A stretch of DNA of 64,000 nucleotides from an uncultured Christensenellaceae bacterium (GTDB lineage: Bacteria > Bacillota > Clostridia > Christensenellales > UBA3700): NCBI GenBank assembly GCA_944380305.1, contig CALWHF010000006.1, forward strand, positions 1 through 64,000. The letters are read 5' to 3'. The notes under the pieces were generated by a model. It saw nothing but the letters and a program-made list of their open reading frames with translations. It ran no database searches and was not told where the DNA came from. This document shows, in pieces, positions 16,931 through 26,830 of this stretch (positions within the stretch are counted from its first letter, which is position 1; each line of letters opens with the position of its first letter). The translations under genes were made by a program, and so were the position numbers.

Positions 16931-16961
16931 TAATAACAATAATACTCAAGAAGGTGCAGCA

Positions 16962-17459
16962 ATGAAACATATAGTATCCGCAGTCGTTTACAACAATCCC
17001 AGCGTGCTTGCGAGAATTTCGGGTCTGTTCGGTCGCAGAGGTTTCAATATCGATTCTCTTTCGGTCGCGACTACCGACGATCCCAAAATTTCAAGGATCA
17101 CGATCACCGCGCAGGGTGACGAGAACACTCTCGATCAGATTGTCAAGCAGACTTTCAAGCTGGAGGAGACGATCAACGTGACCGCTCTTAAAGAAGAAGA
17201 CAGCGTATGCAGAGAGCTGATACTCGTCAAGGTCGTTACGCAGACTTCTTTCGACAATGCGATAGTGCAGCTTGCCGACGAATTCGGCGCGCTGATACTC
17301 GACATCACCGCTAAATCCATGATACTCGAGCTGACGGGTACGAGCCACAAGATAGACAAGTTCATGGACGCGGTCTCCGCGCTTTGCAAAGAGAACAAGG
17401 ATATGCGCGTCAAGAACGTCTGCCGCACGGGTATCACCGCGATCGACAGAGGAGTCTGA
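16962..17459 (+). CDS. ilvN: Acetolactate synthase small (regulatory) subunit
   Basis: The 165-residue protein has the ACT domain of the valine-sensing subunit of acetohydroxyacid synthase in residues 1-75 (VLARISGLFGRRGFNIDSLSV) and the C-terminal ACT-like half typical of IlvH/IlvN. AAGGTG precedes the ATG at 16962. It is a single-gene unit with its own promoter and terminator; the catalytic subunit ilvB is not in the window, so it must act in trans. Confidence 0.93.
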   Translation: MKHIVSAVVYNNPSVLARISGLFGRRGFNIDSLSVATTDDPKISRITITAQGDENTLDQIVKQTFKLEETINVTALKEEDSVCRELILVKVVTQTSFDNAIVQLADEFGALILDITAKSMILELTGTSHKIDKFMDAVSALCKENKDMRVKNVCRTGITAIDRGV

Positions 17460-17481
17460 CAAACGCTTTAAGACGGATATT

Positions 17482-17509
17482 TCCCCGAGGAGTTCCTCGG
17501 GGATTTTTT
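17482..17509 (+). terminator. Intrinsic terminator after ilvN
   Basis: Perfect 9-bp stem TCCCCGAGG / CCTCGGGGA (17482-17490 with 17495-17503), then six T. Confidence 0.95.
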
Positions 17510-17545
17510 ATGCAGATTTTGCCAATGGGCGCAAAAAAAGTAAAA

Positions 17546-17574
17546 TTGACAATCGCGTGCAGTTATTATATAAT
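17546..17574 (+). promoter_or_regulatory. Consensus sigma-A promoter for the 1115-residue lipoprotein
   Basis: TTGACA at 17546-17551 and TATAAT at 17569-17574 with 17-bp spacing, a perfect match at both boxes. Confidence 0.92.
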
Positions 17575-17595
17575 TAACTAAATAACGGAGGGATT

Positions 17596-20500
17596 ATGAA
17601 AAGGTCGTGTTTTGTCGTAGCGGTCATACTGATATTCGCGCTGTGCGCGGTCGCATTCGCTGCCTGTGATCTGACGAAGAAAGATCCTATAGACCTTTCG
17701 GGAAGCAGTATCAGGTTCGATTTTATGGGTAAGACCGAGTTCGAATACAACGGTTTGCCCAGGACTCCCGAGTTCAGGATCGTGGACGGTAACGATATGC
17801 TCGAAGAATATTACGAAGGCGTGCCCAACGACAATATCGTCGTAAAATACGAAAACAATACGGATATAGGCATTGCGACGGTGACCGTGACGCCGGGGAG
17901 CAGCGGTAAATATACGGGCAGTCTCGTGGGGCATTTCCGAATAGTCACGTCAAGCGGGAAAGTCGAGACGGGAGATTTTGCGAGTTTGAAAGACTATCTC
18001 GAGGGTGGCAGATACGCATCGGTGACCGCGACCGCGGACATAACTGTGCCCGCAGGAGAAAAAGTCACAGTGGCGGACGGCGTCACACTGGATATGGGCG
18101 GTCATGCGCTTATCAACAACGGCACTTTTGAGAACAACGGCGAAATCAATTTCAAAGAAAGCGGAGAAGGCAACGCTTTCGTCAACGGCGGCACGTTTAA
18201 GAATAACGGCAAGATATTGTTTTACGCGTCCGCGGAGAACGTCGAGGCTTTCGTCAACGACGGCAACCTTGAAAATTCAGGCGAGATATATTTGAACGGC
18301 AATAAGGACGTCGCGCTTGCCGCTGAAAACAACGGAGGGATCAAAAACGACGGCACGGTATATCTGAATACTTCCGCCGATTTTTACAATTACGGCACTT
18401 TCGACAACGTCGGTTACGTCCGCGCGTCGGGCGAGGCGAAATTTTACACGAATAGCGACGTGTCAGGCAATCAGTTCACCGCGCTTATTCGCCGCTATCC
18501 GATAGAGGAGTTTAAGATATATCTGTCCGACGAAGTCTGTGAATACAGCGGAAGCGAAATAAGACCGGCGATATATTTTGAAAAGGAAGGTTACAGCGTC
18601 GATTACGGCGACTACGACGCGACTTTCGAAAACAACGTGAACGTAGGCACCGCGACGGTGAAGATAGTCGCGACAAAGGATTCGGAAGCGTTCTTCGGCG
18701 AAACCGAGCTGATCTTCGAGATAACGAAGGGAAGCACCGTCGTAACGGACAGAGAGGGCTTTTATGCCGCGATAACCGACCCGAATTATAAGGAGATCAA
18801 AGTTTTAAGTTCGTACTCATACGGCACTTTCTTCGACAAAGGATTTACCGTCCACGAAGGCGTGACGGTCGCCATATCGTCGGGCGCAGACGAAGGGCTG
18901 AACGACACCGTGGTCAACAACGGCAGGATCGTGGTCGGCAACGACAAAGGACTGCTGATATACGGCACCGTCGAAAACAACGGCGAAATTTCCGCAGCGA
19001 GTATTGACAACCTCGGCACACTCAGAAATAACGGAGAAATATCGTTGGAATTTATCGAGAACGGCGGCACTGTCGAAAACAACGGCCCGATATTGCTGGG
19101 GACGGGCACGTCCTATTCGGGCAACCTCGCCAATACGGGTGAAATTACGCTTGCCGAGGGCGGCATCCTTTATGCGGGCGGAAAAGGCGACGTCGTAGTA
19201 GAATTCGTCAACGACGGCAGAGTGGAGTCGTCAGGCACGGTATACGTCAATCACCATCTGGTTAACAATGCGGACTTCGAAAACAACGGAGACATGTTCG
19301 TGTTCTCTACGGGAAGAGTCAGCGCGGACAAGGCGATAACAAACAGCGGTAGCGTATATCTGAACGCGGCGAGCAACGCTTTTACCGGCAGCGGCAACGT
19401 CAACGTAAAGAGGCAGGTGCAGGACGCCGACCTGGTGCTCGAAGATACCGACGACATATACGACGGAAGATTCAAAATACCTGCCGTCACCGTCGCAGAG
19501 GAAACGGCTGACGGATACGTCAAAGAATATTTCAAAGACGGCTCCAAAGTGGATTTCCCCGAAGACGCGGGCACTTATATCGTGACGGTGACTTTCAAAG
19601 AGACGAGCAAGACTTTTTACGGCAACGCGAGCGTGGAATATACGATAAAGCGCGGTGCGGCAGAGGCATCGACCATAACCGAAGCGGTGTCGCTTTTCGA
19701 CGATCCCAATTACGATACGGTGAATTACGTCGCGTCTTTCGACAATATCCTTGCCGAAGATTTCGAAGTCCCCGCGGGATATACGCTGACGACTTCGGCA
19801 GACAGCAGGCTGATAGTGAGCGGGGTGTCGTTCAACGTGGCGGGCACTCTGACTGCGAACGGAACGATTTTTTTCAATACCGATACCGCAAACGTTAGCG
19901 TCGCGGACGGAGGCACGTTTGTCAATAACGGCAAATGTTATTTCAAAGCTACGGCGTTCGACGGCATCGAAAACGGTGACGGCGGTGAAGTGATCGTACG
20001 CGAAAACATGGCGGATGCGACCATTCTGACGCTTGACAAAACCGAAGTTTTGTACAATATGGAAAACGGCTACGTTACTACCGAACGCCCCGGGTTCATT
20101 CTGACCGACGACGGCGTTGAAGTGGAAGACTCCCAATACGAGCAAATCTATTCGAATTACTACGGCATATCCACGGAGGGTGACTTGGCATGGCTTCTGA
20201 TCAGAGCACAAAGTACCTCTACGAAATATTACGGCGAGATCAGGACGGAATACACCGTACTGCCGGGCGAGACAGAGGTCGCCACGTTCAAAGAACTCAA
20301 AGACGCACTCGACAACGTCAAGGAAGGCACGGAGCTTTGCAACTTCGGCAAAGTGACGGTCACGGCGGACATAGACGTCGAAGGGAACAGGACGGAGCAG
20401 ACGCTCGTAGTACGCGAGGGAGTGACGCTGGTACTCGGCGACCATAAGCTCGACCTCAGCCCCGACTGGACTTTCGACGAAGACGTCTTCCTCGAAAATA

Positions 20501-20943
20501 ACGGCGTGATAGAGATGACTTCGTATAACATAGACTGCTCAAGAAGCAGCGGCAACGGCAAATATGTCGGATACGCCGGCGATGCGGATTCGCTGGGGTC
20601 AATGTTCGCAAAGTGCGGCGAGATATATCTGACCGCGGATATTGTCGGCGAAGTCACGCTGAAGTCAGCGGTTACGACGGATAAGGTCTACTTTATAGAT
20701 ACCTGCGGTTACGGCATCGAGAAGATGGCAGTCTCTTTGACGGGCAAAATGAATTATACGATCACCTCGTCGGTCGACGGTTCGGTGATAGGAAACAGAT
20801 TGTCGGGAGATAAAGCCGTATTCTGCAACAGGATGGCTTCGGGCGCGACGCTGACGCTCGTCAACCAGACCGTGTACGGGATAGATTACGGGCAGACCGA
20901 TCCCGCTAGTGTAATCATAGACCCGACGACGACCGTGTATTGA
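17596..20943 (+). CDS. Large modular surface lipoprotein with beta-helix-like repeats
   Basis: An 1115-residue exported protein. The N-terminus (MKRSCFVVAVILIFALCAVA then FAACD) is a lipoprotein-type signal with the likely acylated cysteine at residue 24. The body alternates two units about four times: a YDG/Ig-like beta unit (FEYNGLPRTPEFRIVDG, CEYSGSEIRPAIYFEKEG, IYDGRFKIPAVTVAE and a fourth) and long stretches of short repeats with NNG/ENNGEI/NDGTVYLN steps, as in right-handed beta-helices. There is no LPXTG or S-layer anchor. Function unknown; surface adhesion or glycan contact would fit. GGAGGG precedes ATG 17596. Confidence 0.8.
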   Translation: MKRSCFVVAVILIFALCAVAFAACDLTKKDPIDLSGSSIRFDFMGKTEFEYNGLPRTPEFRIVDGNDMLEEYYEGVPNDNIVVKYENNTDIGIATVTVTPGSSGKYTGSLVGHFRIVTSSGKVETGDFASLKDYLEGGRYASVTATADITVPAGEKVTVADGVTLDMGGHALINNGTFENNGEINFKESGEGNAFVNGGTFKNNGKILFYASAENVEAFVNDGNLENSGEIYLNGNKDVALAAENNGGIKNDGTVYLNTSADFYNYGTFDNVGYVRASGEAKFYTNSDVSGNQFTALIRRYPIEEFKIYLSDEVCEYSGSEIRPAIYFEKEGYSVDYGDYDATFENNVNVGTATVKIVATKDSEAFFGETELIFEITKGSTVVTDREGFYAAITDPNYKEIKVLSSYSYGTFFDKGFTVHEGVTVAISSGADEGLNDTVVNNGRIVVGNDKGLLIYGTVENNGEISAASIDNLGTLRNNGEISLEFIENGGTVENNGPILLGTGTSYSGNLANTGEITLAEGGILYAGGKGDVVVEFVNDGRVESSGTVYVNHHLVNNADFENNGDMFVFSTGRVSADKAITNSGSVYLNAASNAFTGSGNVNVKRQVQDADLVLEDTDDIYDGRFKIPAVTVAEETADGYVKEYFKDGSKVDFPEDAGTYIVTVTFKETSKTFYGNASVEYTIKRGAAEASTITEAVSLFDDPNYDTVNYVASFDNILAEDFEVPAGYTLTTSADSRLIVSGVSFNVAGTLTANGTIFFNTDTANVSVADGGTFVNNGKCYFKATAFDGIENGDGGEVIVRENMADATILTLDKTEVLYNMENGYVTTERPGFILTDDGVEVEDSQYEQIYSNYYGISTEGDLAWLLIRAQSTSTKYYGEIRTEYTVLPGETEVATFKELKDALDNVKEGTELCNFGKVTVTADIDVEGNRTEQTLVVREGVTLVLGDHKLDLSPDWTFDEDVFLENNGVIEMTSYNIDCSRSSGNGKYVGYAGDADSLGSMFAKCGEIYLTADIVGEVTLKSAVTTDKVYFIDTCGYGIEKMAVSLTGKMNYTITSSVDGSVIGNRLSGDKAVFCNRMASGATLTLVNQTVYGIDYGQTDPASVIIDPTTTVY

Positions 20944-21006
20944 TACTGGAAAGACGGAAACCGATTTGGTTTTTTTAACTGAAGATACTTTGTGTTTTTA
21001 TCAAAA

Positions 21007-21042
21007 AACTCCCGAGGGAATATTCCTCGGGAGTTTTGTTTT
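21007..21042. terminator. Bidirectional intrinsic terminator
   Basis: A perfect 11-bp stem (21007-21017 with 21025-21035, arm AACTCCCGAGG) with a 7-nt loop lies between convergent genes; T-runs follow on both strands. Confidence 0.92.
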
Positions 21043-21085
21043 TCGCGACGTGTATGCGGTTATCCGCATTTTTTGTGATATTTTA

Positions 21086-22831
21086 TCAGACGGGAGCGAA
21101 CTGGCTGTTGTACAGATTGTAATAGAATCCTTTTTTTTCTAGCAGCTCTTCGTGTGTACCGTGTTCGATAATGTTGCCGTCGTTCATCACGAGTATGACG
21201 TCCGCCTCTTTTATCGTGGAAAGACGGTGTGCGACGATAAAACTCGTCCTGCCTTCCATCATAGTGCCGAAAGCCTTTTGTATCTTTATTTCGGTGCGCG
21301 TGTCTATCGAGCTGGTCGCCTCGTCGAGTATCAGCATAGGCGGGTGGGTCAGCATTATTCTCGCTATGCACAGGAGCTGTCTCTGTCCCTGCGACAGGTT
21401 GTCGCCGCCCTCTGAAACGACGGTGTCGTAGCCCTTTTCCATCTTGGTGATAAAACCGTGCGCGTTCGCCGCTTTCGCCGCCGCGATTATCTCTTCGTCG
21501 GTCGCGTCGCGCTTGCCGTATGCTATATTTTCCTTTATAGTTCCGCCTGTCAGCCAGGTCTCCTGCAATACCATGCCGAAGCACTTTCTCAGGCTGTCGC
21601 GCTTGACTTCGGTGACGGGGCGAGAGGATACGAGTATGCGCCCGTCCGTCACGTCGTAGTAGCGCATAAGCAGATTTATGAGAGTCGTCTTTCCGCAGCC
21701 CGTAGGACCTACTATCGCTATCTTCTGACCGTTTTTGACCGCGAGATCGATATGCTGAAGAAGTATCCTGTCTTCTGTATAACCGAAACTGACGTCTTCG
21801 AGTCTTATCGTGCCGTCGCATTCTTCTATCTCGGGAAGAGCGGAGTCGTCCGATTCGGTCGGCTCGTCGAGCACCGCGAACACGCGGCGCGCGCTTGCCA
21901 TTGCGGTCTGAAGCTCGGTTATTACGCCCGTGATCTCGTTGAACGGCTTGGTGTACTGGTTGGAGTACATCAGGAAGGTAGACAGAAGTCCGGGGCTTAT
22001 CGTACCGCGGGTAACCGCGAGAAGCGCGCCCGTTATGCCGACCGCCGCGTAGACGATGCCGTTTACGAAACGCGTACACGGGTTGCTCATCGCGCTGTAA
22101 AATTGCGCTTTATAACCGTAGTTATACAATTCCTGATTGAGTTCTTCATAATATTTCTGCGCGTCGTCGCCGTACGAGAACGCCTGCACGACCTTGGCAT
22201 TGGAGATCATCTCTTCGCCGAAACCGCTCAGCTTGCCCTGTACGGTCGCCTGCTTGATGAACATGTCGTGAGTATGTTTAGCGATGAACGCGGCTACGAA
22301 CAGCGACAGCGGAGTGATCAGGAATACGACTAGCGCGAGCAGCCAGTTGACTATGAACATGACTATCAGCGTGCCCGCTATCGTAAACACGCCGTTGAGC
22401 AGCTGCGAAAAACCTTGCAGAAGACCCGTCGAGATCTGTTCGATGTCGTTGCCCATGCGCGTTATCAGGTCGCCGTGAGCGTGGGAGTCGATATATTTGA
22501 GCGGGAGTTTATCGATATGGTCGAACAGGTCCTCGCGCATATCCTTTACGGTCGAGAAGGAGAGTTTGTTGGTGCTCCAGGAGAGCAGCCACTGGAATAT
22601 CGTCGCGAACGCGATAGTGATGCCGAGATAACCTATATAGCGCACCACTTGCGAGAAATCCACGTTGTCTTTGCCGATTATGAAGTCGATCGCGTCGCCG
22701 ATGAGTACGGGAGTCAGCAGGGACGCCGCAACGCTTATCAGCGAGGAGAGCACCGCGACGAACAGAAGCGTGCGGTAAGGTCTGACGTAATGCAGGAGGC
22801 GTTTTACGAGTTCTTTCGTCTTCATGTTCAT
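21086..22831 (-). CDS. ABC exporter half-transporter, catalytically intact subunit
   Basis: A 581-residue type IV ABC exporter half: six membrane segments in residues 1-320, then an ATPase domain with Walker A VGPTGCGKTT, signature NLSQGQRQL, Walker B MLILDEATSSID with catalytic glutamate, and the switch histidine in VAHRLSTI. Its ATG overlaps the stop of the upstream half-transporter (ATGA), with AAGGAGG about 10 nt before, so the two form a heterodimer. Such pairs export drugs, lipids or peptides; substrate not predictable. Confidence 0.92.
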   Translation of the reverse strand: MNMKTKELVKRLLHYVRPYRTLLFVAVLSSLISVAASLLTPVLIGDAIDFIIGKDNVDFSQVVRYIGYLGITIAFATIFQWLLSWSTNKLSFSTVKDMREDLFDHIDKLPLKYIDSHAHGDLITRMGNDIEQISTGLLQGFSQLLNGVFTIAGTLIVMFIVNWLLALVVFLITPLSLFVAAFIAKHTHDMFIKQATVQGKLSGFGEEMISNAKVVQAFSYGDDAQKYYEELNQELYNYGYKAQFYSAMSNPCTRFVNGIVYAAVGITGALLAVTRGTISPGLLSTFLMYSNQYTKPFNEITGVITELQTAMASARRVFAVLDEPTESDDSALPEIEECDGTIRLEDVSFGYTEDRILLQHIDLAVKNGQKIAIVGPTGCGKTTLINLLMRYYDVTDGRILVSSRPVTEVKRDSLRKCFGMVLQETWLTGGTIKENIAYGKRDATDEEIIAAAKAANAHGFITKMEKGYDTVVSEGGDNLSQGQRQLLCIARIMLTHPPMLILDEATSSIDTRTEIKIQKAFGTMMEGRTSFIVAHRLSTIKEADVILVMNDGNIIEHGTHEELLEKKGFYYNLYNSQFAPV

Positions 22832-24561
22832 CTTGCGTTTTCCTCCTTGCTGACCTGAGAGAGGCATATCTCTCTGTATACGTCGCAGGTGTCGAACAGC
22901 TCTTTGTGAGTGCCGATGCCCTTGACTTCGCCTTCGTCGAGCACGATTATCTTATCCGCGTTCTTAATCGAGGTCGCGCGCTGGGAGACCCAGAACACGG
23001 TCGTGTCGCCTTTTGATCGTGCAATAGCCTTTCTGAGCGCATAATCGGTGGCGAAGTCGAGCGCGCTCGAGCTGTCGTCTAATACGAGGATCTTCGGCGA
23101 TCCCACCAGAGCCCTCGCGATCGTCAGACGTTGTCTCTGACCGCCCGAGAAATTGCGTCCGTCTCGTTCTACCACTTCGTCGAGTCCTTTTTTCTTTGCT
23201 CGTACGAAGTCAGCTGCCTGCGCGATCTCCAGTGCGCGCCAGATCTCTTCATCCGTCGCGTCCTTTTTCGCCCACTGCATATTCGAGCGTATCGTACCGC
23301 TCGCGAGCACTGCCTTTTGCGGAACGTACGCGATCGTGGTGCGCAGTTGTTCGAGCGGATATTTTCTGACGTCGGTGCCGAACAGTTTTACGCTGCCTTC
23401 GCTGACGTCGTAGAATCTTCCGAGAAGATTTACGAGCGTGCTCTTGCCGCTGCCCGTACCGCCGATGACGCCGACGGTTTCGCCTTTGTTTATATCGACC
23501 GAAAGACCGTCTAGGGCGTATGCGCCTTCGACGTAGCCGAAATATACGTTGTCAAATCTGACGGCGGGAGCGTTGTCGTCGGGTATTACTTCTTCGTTGC
23601 CTTCGTCCGTGACGGACGGCTCGGTCTCGAGCACTTCGAGAACGCGCGACGCGGATGCCGAAGATTTGGTTATGAGTATGACCATGTTCGCAACTACGAC
23701 GAGTGCGAGAGAGATCTGGGTCATATAGTTGACGAAAGCTATGATCTCGCCCTGAGTCATTTCGCCGCTGTCGACTATGCCGCCGCCGAACCACAGTATC
23801 GCGAGTATCGCTACGTTTATTATAGCGAAAGTCAGAGGGTTGAGAAGAGCGGAGATCGCGCCTACGGTATTGCTCGTGCGGGTGAGATCTTCGGCTGCCG
23901 TCCTGAAACGCGCGCGTTCGTAACCCTGATTCGCAAAAGCCCTGACAACGCGGACGCCCGCAAGGTTTTCGCGGGTTATGCCCGTGACGGTATCCAGTTT
24001 TTTCTGTACCGTCTTATAGTGCGGAACGGTGCGCGACATAATTATGTACAGTACGAATGCAATAAGAGGCGCGGCTGCTAGGAATACTAGCGCGAGTTTC
24101 AGATTGATGATCATCGCCATGACAGCGGCACCGATGACCAGGAAGGGCGCGCGTATGAACAGACGTATCATCATAGCGACCATGTTCTGAAGCTGGTTGA
24201 CGTCTGCAGTCAGTCGGTTGACCAGAGTCGCCGCGCCGAATTTGTCCAGCTCTTTGTACGAGAGCTTGTTGACGTGCGAGAACAGGTCGTTGCGCAGCAG
24301 AGTGCCGTAGCCTTGCGAGCATTTGGACGCGACGTACTGGCATATGAGCGCACAGCAAAGCCCGATTATGCCGAGCGCGAGTATGAGCGCGCCGCGCGAC
24401 AGGATGTAGCCGACGCCCGCGTTTTGGTTTATGCCTTCGTCGATGACCTGAGCCATAACGAGCGGCACGACGAGCTCGAATATCGCTTCGAGCAATTTGA
24501 AAAACGGACCCCATATGAGGTGCGCTTTATAGTTCTTCAGATGGATCGCCAATCTTTTCAT
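22828..24561 (-). CDS. ABC exporter half-transporter, degenerate ATP site subunit
   Basis: A 577-residue ABC exporter half with N-terminal membrane domain and ATPase domain. Walker A is GGTGSGKST and the signature is NFSGGQRQRL, but Walker B reads ILVLDDSSSALD, with aspartate instead of the catalytic glutamate, and the switch histidine is replaced by glutamine (VSQRATSI). This is the pattern of the non-hydrolysing subunit in asymmetric heterodimeric exporters such as TM287/288. First gene of the pair. ATG 24561 is preferred over an in-frame TTG at 24573. Confidence 0.9.
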   Translation of the reverse strand: MKRLAIHLKNYKAHLIWGPFFKLLEAIFELVVPLVMAQVIDEGINQNAGVGYILSRGALILALGIIGLCCALICQYVASKCSQGYGTLLRNDLFSHVNKLSYKELDKFGAATLVNRLTADVNQLQNMVAMMIRLFIRAPFLVIGAAVMAMIINLKLALVFLAAAPLIAFVLYIIMSRTVPHYKTVQKKLDTVTGITRENLAGVRVVRAFANQGYERARFRTAAEDLTRTSNTVGAISALLNPLTFAIINVAILAILWFGGGIVDSGEMTQGEIIAFVNYMTQISLALVVVANMVILITKSSASASRVLEVLETEPSVTDEGNEEVIPDDNAPAVRFDNVYFGYVEGAYALDGLSVDINKGETVGVIGGTGSGKSTLVNLLGRFYDVSEGSVKLFGTDVRKYPLEQLRTTIAYVPQKAVLASGTIRSNMQWAKKDATDEEIWRALEIAQAADFVRAKKKGLDEVVERDGRNFSGGQRQRLTIARALVGSPKILVLDDSSSALDFATDYALRKAIARSKGDTTVFWVSQRATSIKNADKIIVLDEGEVKGIGTHKELFDTCDVYREICLSQVSKEENAR

Positions 24562-24689
24562 TTTCACTCTCAAATATTGACATTTTTTATCTTATAAAAT
24601 ACAATAATAACTGCGGACGGCAAAAAAAGCATTAAAAAACGCGGTTTTTCTCGCGTTTTTCCTCTTATCCGTCCGTATATACAGTATAT

Positions 24690-24715
24690 ATATTTGCGTC
24701 GCAAAATGCAAATAT
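24690..24715 (+). promoter_or_regulatory. Inverted repeat before nadE
   Basis: Arms ATATTTGC (24690-24697) and GCAAATAT (24708-24715) flank 10 nt and end just before the ribosome site GGGAG. It could be an operator or a small RNA hairpin over the translation start. No regulator is assigned. Confidence 0.45.
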
Positions 24716-24729
24716 TTGGGAGATCAAAA

Positions 24730-26655
24730 ATGAAAGACGGTTTTGTCAAAGTTGCCGCATTCAGCCCCGAAGTCAGGGTCGCGGACTGTTCGTTCAACGC
24801 CGCAAGGATATGCGACGGCATAAATAAGGCTTTCGAAGACGGCTGCAAGGTCGTCGTTTTTCCGGAACTCTCCGTCTGCGGGTATACTGCGGGAGACCTG
24901 TTTCTTCAGAGTACGTTGACGGACTCGGTCGAAAAAGCGGTTGAGACGATAAAGGATCATTGCGTCGGCAGACAGATATTCGTCGCGGTCGGCGCGCCGG
25001 TCGCGATAGCGGGCAAATTATATAACTGCGCGATCGCGATATACGACGGAAAGATACTCGGCATCGTGCCCAAACGCAACGTGCCGTCTTACGCCGAATT
25101 TTACGAGGGCAGATATTTTGAGTCGGGCGAAAAACTCGACAACGTCGATAAGACCGTGTATTGCGGCGACGAAGTCGACGTATGTTCGAAAGCCGTGTTC
25201 AGATGCCGCAATATGCGCGATTTCTGCATAGGCATAGAGATATGCGAGGATATGTGGATCGCGGGCGGTCCCGCGGATACGCTCTGCGCGGCGGGTGCGA
25301 CAATAATATGCAACCTTTCCGCGAGCGACGAGACGGTGGGAAAGGACGACTACCGCAGACTTCTGGTTAAAAGCGCGTCGGGCAAGTGTAATTGCGGCTA
25401 CGTCTACTGCGACTGCGGCGACGGCGAAAGCTCGACGGACCTCGTGTTCTCGGCTCACGATATGATCGCCGAAAACGGTACGATACTTGCAGAGAGCGAA
25501 CCTTTTGCGGGCGGTTACGCCGTCAGCGAGATAGACGTCGCAAAGCTTGTGTCTGAAAGGATAAGACAGAATACCGCGCCTTCGGAGCCGCTCAGAGAGA
25601 TATATTTCGATTGCGTGAAGAGCGAAACGCGTCTCACCAGAAAAGTCGACAAGACTCCGTTCGTACCGAGCGGGGAAAACGACAGGTCGGCAAGGTGCGA
25701 CAGAGTGTTCGAAATACAGGCGAGAGGACTCGCAAAGCGTATGCGTCATACCAATTGCAAGCATCTCGTGATCGGGCTTTCGGGCGGTCTGGACAGCGCG
25801 CTCGCGCTCCTCGTCGCGTGCAGAGCGGTCGAGATCGTCGGTCTTGAAAGGAGTAACATCACCGCACTCACGATGCCGTGTTTCGGCACGACGAAACGTA
25901 CGCGATCGAACGCAGAAAAACTCGCTCGGGCACTCGGTACGAAATTCGCGAAAGTGGATATTTCGAAGACGGTGAAAAGACATTTCGCGGATATAGGTCA
26001 CGACGGCGTCACGGGCGACGTCGCTTTCGAGAACGCGCAGGCGAGAGAACGCACTCAGGTGCTGATGGACTTCGCGAATATGTCGGGCGGGCTCGTGGTC
26101 GGCACGGGAGACCTTTCGGAACTGGCTCTCGGCTGGGCGACCTATAACGGCGATCATATGTCGATGTACGGCGTCAACGGTTCAGTGCCCAAGACTCTGG
26201 TCAGACATCTCGTACGTTATTATGCCGAAAACTACGCTAATCTCAAAGCGAAACGCGCGCTCGAGGACATTCTCGATACTCCCGTAAGTCCCGAACTAAT
26301 ACCTGCGAAAGACGGTGAGATCGCTCAGAAAACAGAGGAAATCGTCGGACCGTACGAGCTGCACGACTTCTTCCTTTACAATATCGTCAGGTGGGGGTTC
26401 AGCCCGTCCAAGACCTTCCGTCTCGCGAAATACGCGTTTGACGGCGACTTCGACGACGCGACGATATACAAATGGCTGAAGACCTTTGTTTCGCGTTTCT
26501 TCGCACAGCAGTTCAAGCGCAGTTGTCTTCCCGACGGACCTAAGGTCGGCAGCGTGGATCTGTCTCCGAGAGGCGGCTGGCGTATGCCGAGCGACGCTTG
26601 CAAGGACGAATGGATAAGAGATCTTGAGATCTGCGATCCGTCTGCAAAGAGATAA
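24730..26655 (+). CDS. nadE: Glutamine-dependent NAD+ synthetase
   Basis: The 641-residue enzyme makes NAD+ from deamido-NAD+ with ammonia from glutamine. The N-terminal nitrilase-type amidase has the catalytic triad E46 (FPELSVCGYT), K115 (PKRNVPSY) and C172 (IEICEDMW). The C-terminal synthetase has the ATP loop SGGLDS at 351-356 and GTGDLSELALGW. Length matches the two-domain NadE. ATG 24730 has GGGAG upstream; an in-frame ATG at 24694 is less likely. Confidence 0.95.
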   Translation: MKDGFVKVAAFSPEVRVADCSFNAARICDGINKAFEDGCKVVVFPELSVCGYTAGDLFLQSTLTDSVEKAVETIKDHCVGRQIFVAVGAPVAIAGKLYNCAIAIYDGKILGIVPKRNVPSYAEFYEGRYFESGEKLDNVDKTVYCGDEVDVCSKAVFRCRNMRDFCIGIEICEDMWIAGGPADTLCAAGATIICNLSASDETVGKDDYRRLLVKSASGKCNCGYVYCDCGDGESSTDLVFSAHDMIAENGTILAESEPFAGGYAVSEIDVAKLVSERIRQNTAPSEPLREIYFDCVKSETRLTRKVDKTPFVPSGENDRSARCDRVFEIQARGLAKRMRHTNCKHLVIGLSGGLDSALALLVACRAVEIVGLERSNITALTMPCFGTTKRTRSNAEKLARALGTKFAKVDISKTVKRHFADIGHDGVTGDVAFENAQARERTQVLMDFANMSGGLVVGTGDLSELALGWATYNGDHMSMYGVNGSVPKTLVRHLVRYYAENYANLKAKRALEDILDTPVSPELIPAKDGEIAQKTEEIVGPYELHDFFLYNIVRWGFSPSKTFRLAKYAFDGDFDDATIYKWLKTFVSRFFAQQFKRSCLPDGPKVGSVDLSPRGGWRMPSDACKDEWIRDLEICDPSAKR

Positions 26656-26700
26656 TAACTAAGATAAGATAAAATCAGGCTGAATATCAAACGAAAATAA

Positions 26701-26728
26701 ATCCGTCCGCGAAACGCGGGCGGATTTT
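26701..26728 (+). terminator. Intrinsic terminator after nadE
   Basis: 11-bp stem with one G-T pair (26701-26711 with 26715-26725), AAA loop, short T-run. Confidence 0.8.
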
Positions 26729-26830
26729 CCGTGTCGCAGACCGGATAGGACGGGGGAAGGGCAGCGTCCGATATAATGCGTAGCGGCGAATCAGCGGCAT
26801 TGTCCGATAAACAATGCGACGAAATTTGCA

